DNA from: JAYPEY01 sp964519245
GTDB lineage: Bacteria > Verrucomicrobiota > Verrucomicrobiia > Limisphaerales > JAYPEY01
Length of the DNA stretch: 21,752 bases
Assembly: GCA_964519245.1 (NCBI GenBank)
Contig: CAZFLK010000088.1
Span: 1 to 21,752 of the forward strand
Direction: 5' to 3'
Made by a program: the position numbers and the translations under genes. The notes beneath the pieces are model-generated. The model searched no databases, had not been told where the DNA came from, and worked only from the letters and a program-made list of their open reading frames with translations. Numbering within the stretch: the first letter of the stretch is position 1; every line of letters starts with the position of its first letter. Shown piece by piece: positions 8,190 through 14,735 of the stretch.

Positions 8190-8726
8190 ATGTCACGTAT
8201 AGGAAATGCACCGATCAAGGTTCCGGGCGGCGTCAAAGTCGCCATCAACGGACAGAACGTTTCGGTAGAAGGCCCGAAGGGCAAGATGTCCTGGGAGCTG
8301 CCAAGCCGCGCCAAAGCGGAGCTCAAGGACGACGAGGTGGTCGTCACTCGCGAGAACGACGAGCGCCAATCGAGGGCCATGCACGGTCTGAGCCGTACCC
8401 TGGTTGCCAACATGATCCAGGGCTGCAGCGAAGGCTTCGTCAAAGAGTTGGAGATCGAGGGCGTCGGTTACAAGGCGGAGATGAAGGGCAAGACCATTGC
8501 CCTCTCGCTGGGATTTTCTCATGTGATCGATTATCCGATACCGGATAATATCACCGTGACGCTGGACGGTCAGACCAAGGTGAAGATCGAAGGCGCGGAC
8601 AAACAGAAGGTCGGCCAGATTGCCGCCGAGATACGCTCGTTTTCACCCGCTGAACCCTACAAGGGCAAGGGCGTGAAATACAAGGGTGAGCGCATCCGCC
8701 GCAAGGAAGGCAAGACAGTCAAGTAA
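8190..8726 (+). CDS. rplF: 50S ribosomal protein L6
   Basis: L6 is a two-domain protein near the sarcin-ricin loop and the factor-binding site. The 178 residues carry the usual N-terminus MSRIGNAPIKVPGGVKV, a first domain ending in MIQGCSEGFVKELEIEGVGY (in part), and the second-domain signature PAEPYKGKGVKYKGERIRRKEGKT, here in abbreviated form. GGAG lies about 7 nt upstream of the ATG. Length and order between rpsH and rplR are standard. Confidence 0.97.
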   Translation: MSRIGNAPIKVPGGVKVAINGQNVSVEGPKGKMSWELPSRAKAELKDDEVVVTRENDERQSRAMHGLSRTLVANMIQGCSEGFVKELEIEGVGYKAEMKGKTIALSLGFSHVIDYPIPDNITVTLDGQTKVKIEGADKQKVGQIAAEIRSFSPAEPYKGKGVKYKGERIRRKEGKTVK

Positions 8727-8749
8727 TCGAATTTTACCTGCGAACGAAG

Positions 8750-9115
8750 ATGAGAACCGAAAAGAAACACAAGCTTCGGAAGCTGCGTCACTTGCGTAAT
8801 CGCCGGAGGATCGTCGGCACCGCCGACCGTCCGCGCATGAGTGTCCGCTTCACCAACAAGAACATCTACGTGCAGTTCGTCAACGATGAGGCGGGCGTGA
8901 CGGTGGCCTCCGTTTCGACCATGCACAAATCCACCCCGGAACGGGACGCGCTGGCGGCCAACGTCGAGAGCGCTGAGAAGATCGGCAAGCTCGCGGCGGA
9001 CGCGGCCAAGGCGGCCGGCGTGGAGAAGGCGGTCTTTGATCGCAGCGGCGCCAAGTATCACGGCAAGGTGAAAGCCTTGGCCGATGCCGCTCGCGAGGGC
9101 GGCATTCAGATTTAA
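8750..9115 (+). CDS. rplR: 50S ribosomal protein L18
   Basis: L18 binds 5S rRNA with L5. The 121-residue protein starts with a very basic segment (MRTEKKHKLRKLRHLRNRRR), then RPRMSVRFTNKNIYVQFVND, and ends with VFDRSGAKYHGKVKALADAAREGGI, the conserved C-terminal signature (cited in part). The start has only a weak GCGAACGAAG before it. The next gene, rpsE, starts 21 bp downstream. Confidence 0.97.
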   Translation: MRTEKKHKLRKLRHLRNRRRIVGTADRPRMSVRFTNKNIYVQFVNDEAGVTVASVSTMHKSTPERDALAANVESAEKIGKLAADAAKAAGVEKAVFDRSGAKYHGKVKALADAAREGGIQI

Positions 9116-9124
9116 TCGAGAACC

Positions 9125-9139
9125 AGGAGACCGACAGTG
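9125..9139 (+). promoter_or_regulatory. Shine-Dalgarno sequence and GTG start of rpsE
   Basis: AGGAG at 9125-9129 is spaced 7 nt from the GTG codon at 9137. This is the best Shine-Dalgarno match in the cluster and it fixes a non-ATG start for S5. Confidence 0.75.
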
Positions 9140-9820
9140 GCTGAAAATAAAACCAATCAGAATCAACGTCCGGGCTCAGGCCAAGGGCAGGGTCAGGGCC
9201 AGGGCGGACGTCGCGGTCCCGGAGGACGTGAGCGCGGACCGCGCCCGGCGCCGGTGACGCTCGACGCGCAAGGCCGTGAAATAACTGAAAAGATCGTTCA
9301 TATCAATCGCTCGTCCAAAGTGGTCAAAGGCGGTCGTCGGTTCAGCTTCAGCGCCCTCGTGGTTGCGGGAGACAAGAACGGCCGCGTGGGACTCGGTTTG
9401 GGCAAGGCCAGCGAGGTCGCCGATTGCATCCGCAAGGGGAGCGAGGCGGCCAAACGGCAGATGGTCGACATCTCCCTGCATGGCGCGACCATTCCCCATG
9501 AGATCGTGTGCGTCTACGATGGAGCCCACGTCATCATGAGGCCCGCGTCTCCGGGAACCGGCATCATTGCCGGCAAAACGGTACGCGCGGTGGTTGAATC
9601 CGCCGGTGTGCGCGACCTCCTCACCAAGTCATTGGGATCCAAGAATGCGGCCAATGTTGCCAAGGCAACCCTGAAGGGCCTCATGGAGCTTCGGTTGCGC
9701 GAGCAGGTCTACACCACCCGTGGCCTGGAGATGAAGTCCCGTTCCGAGACGCCGGCGGCCGCGGCTGAAACGGCTCCCGCCGAGGCCGAGACTACGGCCG
9801 CCGAATCGACAACTGAATAA
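9137..9820 (+). CDS. rpsE: 30S ribosomal protein S5 with extended N- and C-termini
   Basis: S5 lies on the solvent side of the 30S near the decoding site and affects accuracy. Its 227 residues exceed the usual 160-170. The S5 core spans about residues 48-195 (EKIVHINRSSKVVKGGRRFS; GLGKASEVADCIRKG; PASPGTGIIAG). An N-terminal Gln/Gly/Arg-rich stretch has a GQ repeat at residues 15-23, and a C-terminal Ala/Glu/Thr-rich tail covers about 203-227. The start is GTG at 9137, fixed by a strong AGGAG (9125-9129) with a 7 nt spacer. The usual downstream neighbour rpmD (L30) is absent; rplO follows after 14 bp. Confidence 0.97.
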   Translation: MAENKTNQNQRPGSGQGQGQGQGGRRGPGGRERGPRPAPVTLDAQGREITEKIVHINRSSKVVKGGRRFSFSALVVAGDKNGRVGLGLGKASEVADCIRKGSEAAKRQMVDISLHGATIPHEIVCVYDGAHVIMRPASPGTGIIAGKTVRAVVESAGVRDLLTKSLGSKNAANVAKATLKGLMELRLREQVYTTRGLEMKSRSETPAAAAETAPAEAETTAAESTTE

Positions 9821-9834
9821 CCACACTTACGATC

Positions 9835-10332
9835 ATGCGTTTACATAATCTGAAACCCCGTCCCGGCGCCAAGAAGGCGCGCAAGCGCATTGGGCGCGGC
9901 GACGGCAGCGGTCACGGCAAGACGTCCGGTCGCGGTATGAAGGGCCAGGGGTCGCGTTCCGGAAGTTCAACGCGCCCTGGGTTTGAGGGCGGTCAGCTTC
10001 CCCTGATTCGGCGACTGCCGAAGCGCGGCTTCAACAATGCGCGGTTTGCGACCACCTACCTGCCCGTCAATCTCGGCGATCTGGAGCGTTTTGAAGCGGA
10101 GGCGATCGTGGATGAAGCCGCGATGAAGGAAGCGGGCCTGGCCAATGGAAAGGCCAATGGCATCAAGATTCTTGGACAGGGTGAGTTGACCAAGAGGCTG
10201 ACGGTAAAGGCGACGGCGTTCAGCGCCTCGGCGCGGAAGCGCATTGAGGAGTTGGGAGGCGCCTGCGAGGTGGTCTCCAAAAAGGCGGCCGACGCCGCGC
10301 CGGCTGCGGAACAGGAATCCGCAGGAGAATAA
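9835..10332 (+). CDS. rplO: 50S ribosomal protein L15
   Basis: L15 is a late assembly protein with a long N-terminal arm in 23S rRNA. The 165-residue protein starts MRLHNLKPRPGAKKARKRIGRG, then GHGKTSGRGMKGQGSRSG and FEGGQLPLIRRLPKRGFNN, all typical and cited in part. The C-terminal domain has GIKILGQGELTKRLTVKATAFSASA. The last 17 or so residues (KAADAAPAAEQESAGE) form an acidic Ala/Glu tail absent from E. coli L15. No Shine-Dalgarno sequence precedes the ATG. secY follows after 31 bp. Confidence 0.97.
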   Translation: MRLHNLKPRPGAKKARKRIGRGDGSGHGKTSGRGMKGQGSRSGSSTRPGFEGGQLPLIRRLPKRGFNNARFATTYLPVNLGDLERFEAEAIVDEAAMKEAGLANGKANGIKILGQGELTKRLTVKATAFSASARKRIEELGGACEVVSKKAADAAPAAEQESAGE

Positions 10333-10363
10333 GGATAGAGCGTCCGCTTAAACTCGTCGTTCC

Positions 10364-11752
10364 ATGTTAGGCAACATCGCCAGCACCATTGCTAACTGCT
10401 TCAAGATCCCCGAGTTGAAGTCGAGGATCTTCTTCACCCTGGTCGTGCTCGTCATCTGCCGTTTGGTGGCGATGATTCCGATTCCGGGTTTGGACGGCCA
10501 AGCGCTCGCCGAGTACTTCAAGCAGCTGGGTGAAAGCTCGGAAGGGACGGGCATACTGGGAATGTACAGTCTGTTCACCGGCGGCGCTTTGGAAAAATGC
10601 GCGGTGGGATCGCTGGGCATCATGCCTTACATCAGCGCCACCATCATCATCCAATTGTTGACCGCGGTGATGCCGAGGCTGGCCAAGCTGGCCCGCGAGG
10701 AGGGCGGCCGCACCAAGATTGTGCAGTATGGCCGCTACGGAACCATCCTGCTTTGCTTGGGACAGGGATTGGTGATGGCCTATGGATTTGAAAACGCCGG
10801 GAAAATCTTTCAGGGCCTCGACAAGGATTTGGTGCTCTACAGCGACAAGTGGATCTGGTGGTATCGCATACAAACGGTGTTGATACTCACCTGCGGCACG
10901 GCCTTGCTGATGTGGCTGGGTGAACAAATCACGGAACGCGGCATCGGAAACGGGATCTCCCTCGTCATCACCATCGGCATTCTTGCCCGCTTGCCGCAGG
11001 CGGGACAGGGTTTGATGGACATGTTTCGCGTGGATCCGTCCACCGGGGAGCGCGCTTCCCTTATCGAATTTGCCTTTCTGGCGGTGGTCTTTGTCTTCGT
11101 GGTCGCTGGCATTGTCGCCATCACCCAGGCCCAACGCAAGATACCCGTCCAATATGCCCAGCGCTCCGTTGGCCGCAAGGTTTACGCCGGCGGCAGCTCT
11201 TTCATGCCGCTCCGTGTCAACTATGCGGGTGTGATGCCGATCATCTTTGCGCAGGCGATCCTGATGCTGCCCGGCCAGGTGCTCGGGTTCGCAGGCAATG
11301 CCTGGGACAAGCGTTTCCTGCAGGAAGCCGCGGTTTGGTTCCAGTATGGCAAGCCGTTCTACATCGTTTCTTTTGCGCTGATGATTCTGTTCTTCTCCTA
11401 CTTCTGGGTCGCGACCCAGTTCAACGAGATTCAGATCGCCGACGATCTGAAGCGCAACGGCGGTTATATTCCCGGCGTGCGCCCGGGGCAGGCCACTACC
11501 GATTTTCTGCACCGCACCATGAGCCGCATCACCTTGTCCGGCGCGATTTTCCTCGTGATCATCGCAACCGCGCCGATGTTGATGAGCAATTATCTGGAGA
11601 TCTCGCCGGCTGTGGCGGAGTTCTTCGGCGGCACCAGCCTGTTGATCATGGTGGGTGTGTTGTTGGACACGATGCGTCAGATGGAGTCTCATCTCCTGAT
11701 GCGGCACTATGACGGTTTTCTCAAGAAGGGCCGTATTCGCGGTCGCTTCTGA
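10364..11752 (+). CDS. secY: Preprotein translocase channel subunit SecY
   Basis: SecY forms the inner-membrane protein-conducting channel with SecE and SecG. The 462-residue protein has the ten-helix pattern. Signature 1 is GIMPYISATIIIQLL (about 85-99) and signature 2 is WLGEQITERGIGNGISLVI (about 184-202). Further landmarks are RKIPVQYAQR in the cytoplasmic C4 loop, GYIPGVRPGQAT in C5, and a C-terminal DTMRQMESHLLMRHYDGFLKKGR, cited in part. It has no clear Shine-Dalgarno sequence. Placement at the end of the spc block after rplO is conserved. The frequently adjacent adk is absent, and map follows. Confidence 0.98.
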   Translation: MLGNIASTIANCFKIPELKSRIFFTLVVLVICRLVAMIPIPGLDGQALAEYFKQLGESSEGTGILGMYSLFTGGALEKCAVGSLGIMPYISATIIIQLLTAVMPRLAKLAREEGGRTKIVQYGRYGTILLCLGQGLVMAYGFENAGKIFQGLDKDLVLYSDKWIWWYRIQTVLILTCGTALLMWLGEQITERGIGNGISLVITIGILARLPQAGQGLMDMFRVDPSTGERASLIEFAFLAVVFVFVVAGIVAITQAQRKIPVQYAQRSVGRKVYAGGSSFMPLRVNYAGVMPIIFAQAILMLPGQVLGFAGNAWDKRFLQEAAVWFQYGKPFYIVSFALMILFFSYFWVATQFNEIQIADDLKRNGGYIPGVRPGQATTDFLHRTMSRITLSGAIFLVIIATAPMLMSNYLEISPAVAEFFGGTSLLIMVGVLLDTMRQMESHLLMRHYDGFLKKGRIRGRF

Positions 11753-11850
11753 ATGTCTCGTCGCCAGCGGTTGAAGAGGGGATGACCGCCTCCTTTACCC
11801 AACGAATTTTTGATACGTTCTTTGATTGGAAGGCCAGGTCCGCAGCGGAC

Positions 11851-12618
11851 ATGAGCAACATAAAGACTCCAGCGGAGCAGGAGTTGATGAGGGCAGCCGG
11901 CCGGGTTGCCGCACGCACGTTGCGCGAAATGGCCGATGAAATTGCGCCCGGAGTCAAAACACGGGAGCTGGATGAGTTCGCCGCCCGGCGCATGCAAGCG
12001 CTGGGAGGGGAAAGCGCTTTTCTGGGCTACCGGAAGTATCCGCGCCACACCTGCATCTCGATTAACGAAGAGGTCGTGCATGGACTGGCCGGCGACCGTG
12101 TTGTCCGGGAAGGCGACATCGTCAGCATCGACGTCGGAGTCAGGGTAGCAGGCTACATTGGTGACAATGCAACCACAGTCGTCGTTGGCGAGTGTGATAA
12201 AAATACGCAAAAACTTGTTGAAGTCACCGAGCAGTCCCTATACGCTTCGATTTCTTGTGCCGTTGCAGGAAATCGGGTCGTGGACATCTCTCGAGCTGTT
12301 CAGGAACTGGTTGAAAGCAACGGTTTTTCCGTCGTTCGGGAGTTCGTCGGGCACGGTGTCGGTCGGAGTGTTCACGAAGAGCCTCAGGTTCCGAACCATG
12401 TCAATGTGCGAAGGAAGTCGCCGGAATTGGTCCCGGGAATGATCCTGGCGATTGAGCCGATGGTGAATGCGGGCGCGCCGGGTGTCAAAACCCTGAGCGA
12501 TGGCTGGACAGTCGTTGCACGTGACGGCAAACCGTCCGCTCACTTTGAGCATACGGTTATGATTCGGGACGGCGAACCCGAGATACTGACATGGCCGGGC
12601 GAGAAGAAATTAGATTAA
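11851..12618 (+). CDS. map: Type I methionine aminopeptidase
   Basis: MetAP is a dinuclear-metal enzyme that removes the initiator methionine from nascent proteins in the cytoplasm. From the ATG at 11851 it is 255 residues, the family length, starting MSNIKTPAEQELMRAAGR. The five metal ligands and catalytic histidine all appear: His77 (EEVVHG), Asp94 (SIDVGV), Asp105 (IGDNAT), His168 (VGHGVG), Glu202 (AIEPMV), Glu233 (HFEHTV). An upstream ATG at 11782 would add 23 residues with no resemblance to the family and has GAGGG too close to it, but it cannot be excluded. Its last 28 nt overlap the infA-like gene. Codon use is less biased than in the ribosomal genes. Confidence 0.95.
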   Translation: MSNIKTPAEQELMRAAGRVAARTLREMADEIAPGVKTRELDEFAARRMQALGGESAFLGYRKYPRHTCISINEEVVHGLAGDRVVREGDIVSIDVGVRVAGYIGDNATTVVVGECDKNTQKLVEVTEQSLYASISCAVAGNRVVDISRAVQELVESNGFSVVREFVGHGVGRSVHEEPQVPNHVNVRRKSPELVPGMILAIEPMVNAGAPGVKTLSDGWTVVARDGKPSAHFEHTVMIRDGEPEILTWPGEKKLD

Positions 12619-12806
12619 GCGGCCGTGTGGTCGAAATGATTTCCGGCACGGCTTGTCGGGTGGAATTGAAAAACGGGCACCGATTGGTCGCCCATACGAC
12701 GCGCAGGAACAGCCTGGATCTTTCCGGCTTGAGCCTGGGTGTCAGTTTGAGTCTGGCGGCGTCGCCTTTCGATTTATCGAAGGCGCGCATTATTGGAACA
12801 AATTAG
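12591..12806 (+). CDS. infA: Divergent IF-1-like protein
   Basis: IF-1 is a small OB-fold protein that binds the 30S A site during initiation. This 71-residue frame aligns without gaps to bacterial IF-1: GRVVEMISGTACRVELKNGH, then a middle part, then SPFDLSKARII. The middle is unusual. Where IF-1 normally has GKMRKNYIRILTGDKV, this protein has RRNSLDLSGLSLGVSL, so most of the basic rRNA-contacting residues are gone. It starts 28 nt inside the 3' end of map in another frame, so translation is coupled. Position between map and rpmJ is the standard infA place. It could be the only IF-1, a degenerate paralogue, or a repurposed OB protein. The family call is firm; the function is less so. Confidence 0.8.
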   Translation: MAGREEIRLSGRVVEMISGTACRVELKNGHRLVAHTTRRNSLDLSGLSLGVSLSLAASPFDLSKARIIGTN

Positions 12807-12820
12807 CAACGAAAGCGTTT

Positions 12821-12934
12821 ATGAAAGTCCGCGCATCAGTCAAAAAGCTTTGTGAAAACTGCAGGATCGTTCGCCGCGAAGGCGTGATTCGGGTGGTCTG
12901 CACCAATCCGCGCCACAAGCAGCGGCAGGGTTAA
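12821..12934 (+). CDS. rpmJ: 50S ribosomal protein L36 (zinc form)
   Basis: L36 is the smallest 50S protein and stabilises a 23S rRNA junction. The 37-residue frame starts MKVRASVKKLCENC and contains the complete zinc-binding set CX2C-X12-C-X4-H (Cys11, Cys14, Cys27, His32). It is therefore the C+ form, unlike S14 and S4 in the same cluster, which lack zinc motifs. The frame is open further upstream (from 12653), but that part overlaps the infA-like gene and is not L36. No good Shine-Dalgarno sequence precedes the ATG. Confidence 0.96.
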   Translation: MKVRASVKKLCENCRIVRREGVIRVVCTNPRHKQRQG

Positions 12935-12952
12935 TCAAAACGAACTACTATT

Positions 12953-13327
12953 ATGCCACGTCTACTGGGAGTTGATATTCCGGGCAACAAGAAGCTCGAG
13001 TATTCATTGCAATACATTTACGGGATCGGTCCCGCCATCGCGAAGGCGATCGTATCGCAGACGACAATTGACCCGAACATCCGGGCCCGCGACCTGAATG
13101 ATCAGCAGTTGACCGAACTGTCGAAGGTCATGCAGGACGGCGAATACGCCTTGGAGGGCGATCTCCGTCGTGAGATCAGCATGAACTTGAAGCGTCTCAA
13201 GGCGATCAAGAGCTACCGCGGCATGCGTCACACTCGCGGCCTTCCCGTTCGCGGGCAGCGGACATCAACGAATGCGCGCACGCGCAAGGGACCGAAGAAA
13301 ACCGTTGGCGTTACCCGCAAGGGGTGA
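12953..13327 (+). CDS. rpsM: 30S ribosomal protein S13
   Basis: S13 sits at the top of the 30S head and contacts the P-site tRNA and the 50S. The 124-residue protein starts MPRLLGVDIPGNKKLEYSL, has a helix-hairpin-helix (YIYGIGPAIAKAIV), and ends in the basic tail GMRHTRGLPVRGQRTSTNAR followed by TRKGPKKTVG. Length and motifs are normal. It starts 18 bp after rpmJ with no Shine-Dalgarno sequence. rpsK follows after 32 bp. Confidence 0.97.
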   Translation: MPRLLGVDIPGNKKLEYSLQYIYGIGPAIAKAIVSQTTIDPNIRARDLNDQQLTELSKVMQDGEYALEGDLRREISMNLKRLKAIKSYRGMRHTRGLPVRGQRTSTNARTRKGPKKTVGVTRKG

Positions 13328-13359
13328 TCCCGGCACAGCATTAACCATCCCCACTGATC

Positions 13360-13983
13360 ATGGCAGACGAAGAGCAAAAAGAGGAATTGGCCGCGGAAGC
13401 GGCAGCCGCCCCGGACACCGGAGCTGCGGCGCCCGAGGAAAAAGAAATCAAGCCGGACGCCGGAATTGCGGCGCCTGAAAAAGGCGAAACCAAGCCGACC
13501 GCCGGCGCGGCCGCGCCTGACAAGAGCGAATCCAAGTCGGACGTTGGTCCGGCCGCTGCGAGCGCGCCCACCGCGGCTGAGTTGCTGGCTGACGATTTTG
13601 CGGACAAGAAAATCGTCAAGGCGAAGAAGTCCAAGAACGTGTCCGCCGGCGTCGCCACCATTGCCGCCACTTTCAACAATACCCTGGTGTCGATCAGCGA
13701 CATGCAGGGCAACGTCATCAGTTGGTCGAGCGCGGGCAAGGTTGGTTTCCGCGGTTCGCGCAAGAGCACCGCGTTCGCGGCTCAGCAGGTCGCCCAGGAC
13801 GCCGCTCGCCAAGCCATGGCGCATGGCCTCCGTGAGGTCGAGGTTCGTGTGAAGGGACCCGGTTCCGGCCGCGAGTCCGCCATCCGCGCGCTCCAGGCGA
13901 TCGGTCTGGAGATCACCTCCATCAAGGATGTCACGCCGGTGCCGCACAATGGCTGCCGCCCGCGCAAGAAGCGCCGCGTCTGA
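13360..13983 (+). CDS. rpsK: 30S ribosomal protein S11 with a long repeat-bearing N-terminal extension
   Basis: S11 lies on the 30S platform near the mRNA exit and the anti-Shine-Dalgarno region. The protein is 207 residues; the family is normally about 125-130. The S11 core starts around residue 85 (VKAKKSKNVSAGVATIAATF), with FNNTLVSISDMQGNVISWSS and the C-terminal signature DVTPVPHNGCRPRKKRRV. Residues 1-84 are Ala/Glu/Lys/Pro-rich and predicted disordered, with three 14-residue tandem repeats at 19-60. The ATG at 13360 is the first in frame after rpsM, and the extension uses GC-rich codons like the core, so it looks genuine. An internal start near the core would need a non-ATG codon. Confidence 0.95.
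   Translation: MADEEQKEELAAEAAAAPDTGAAAPEEKEIKPDAGIAAPEKGETKPTAGAAAPDKSESKSDVGPAAASAPTAAELLADDFADKKIVKAKKSKNVSAGVATIAATFNNTLVSISDMQGNVISWSSAGKVGFRGSRKSTAFAAQQVAQDAARQAMAHGLREVEVRVKGPGSGRESAIRALQAIGLEITSIKDVTPVPHNGCRPRKKRRV
13414..13539 (+). repeat. Three tandem 42 bp repeats inside rpsK
   Basis: Three in-frame 42 bp units encode DTGAAAPEEKEIKP, DAGIAAPEKGETKP and TAGAAAPDKSESKS, followed by a decayed fourth beginning (DVGPAA). The units are diverged at DNA level, so they are an old protein-level duplication rather than a fresh slippage product. Confidence 0.85.
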
Positions 13984-14018
13984 ACCTGTCTTTTACAACT
14001 TCAGCATAGAGAAACGAA

Positions 14019-14627
14019 ATGGCTCGCTACACAGGACCCCGCACACGAATCAGTCGTCGCTTTGGGACGCCGATATTTGGCCCTTCCAAATATCTTGAGC
14101 GCAAGAATTACGGCCCCGGAATCCACGGGCCGCGCTCACGCCGGAAATTGACCGATTACGCCATGGCGCTCGCTGAGAAGCAGAAGATGCGCTATTACTA
14201 CGGCCTGCTTGAGAAGCAGTTCCGCGGCGTTTACGAGAAAGCCATTCGCCGGCGCGGCATCACTGGCGAGATCATGCTTCAGATCTTGGAGACGCGATTG
14301 GACAGCATCGTCTACCATCTCGGGTTCGCCCCGACACGCGCTTCCGCCCGGCAGTTTGTGTCGCATGGACACATCACCGTCAATGGTGGGAAGGTGAACG
14401 TTCCCAGCTATGCTGTGAAGGTGAACGACGTGATCGAAGTGAAGGATTCCAGCGTTTCGCGCCAGGTCGCGACCAAGAACATGGAATTGTCCACCAGTCG
14501 GGCGGTCCCGGAGTGGTTGAGCCTCAACAAGGACGCCTTCAAGGGCGCGCTTGAGCGCGAACCGACTCGCGAAGACATCCAGCCGATCGCAAACGAGCAA
14601 ACGATCGTTGAGTTTTATTCCCGTTGA
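14019..14627 (+). CDS. rpsD: 30S ribosomal protein S4 (no zinc motif)
   Basis: S4 nucleates 30S assembly, lines the mRNA entry site, and in E. coli represses the alpha operon. The 202-residue protein starts MARYTGPRTRISRRFGTPIF. It lacks the N-terminal four-cysteine cluster found in C+ S4. The S4 RNA-binding domain covers about residues 91-150 (LETRLDSIVYHLGFAPTRAS; FVSHGHITVNGGKVNVPSY). The C-terminus is VEFYSR. AGAGAAA lies shortly before the ATG. It is followed by a 108 bp gap, the longest inside the ribosomal cluster. Confidence 0.97.
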   Translation: MARYTGPRTRISRRFGTPIFGPSKYLERKNYGPGIHGPRSRRKLTDYAMALAEKQKMRYYYGLLEKQFRGVYEKAIRRRGITGEIMLQILETRLDSIVYHLGFAPTRASARQFVSHGHITVNGGKVNVPSYAVKVNDVIEVKDSSVSRQVATKNMELSTSRAVPEWLSLNKDAFKGALEREPTREDIQPIANEQTIVEFYSR

Positions 14628-14631
14628 TAAA

Positions 14632-14656
14632 GCCTGCTCCCGGGTGGGAATCAGGC
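14632..14656 (+). other. Possible RNA hairpin between rpsD and rpoA
   Basis: GCCTG (14632-14636) pairs with CAGGC (14652-14656), and TCCC (14638-14641) pairs with GGGA (14646-14649) around a GGGT loop. No U-tract follows, so it is not a standard terminator. It starts 5 nt after the rpsD stop in the longest gap of the cluster. It might mark a processing or regulatory site, or be chance. Confidence 0.3.
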
Positions 14657-14735
14657 CGGCAATTATATGGACCAAGGGCGATGACGGGAATCTTGCGCCG
14701 GAGGTCAGTTTAAAATTGCAACCCCAGAAAACACC

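Noticed and set aside
10367..11707. 446-codon open frame antisense to secY
   Set aside because: It lies entirely opposite a certain secY gene, has no recognisable motif, and is typical of GC-rich antisense frames. The same applies to long antisense frames over fusA (23-781) and rplE/rplX (6632-7495).
12653..12820. Upstream extension of the L36 frame
   Set aside because: It overlaps the infA-like gene in another frame, and L36 is complete from the ATG at 12821.
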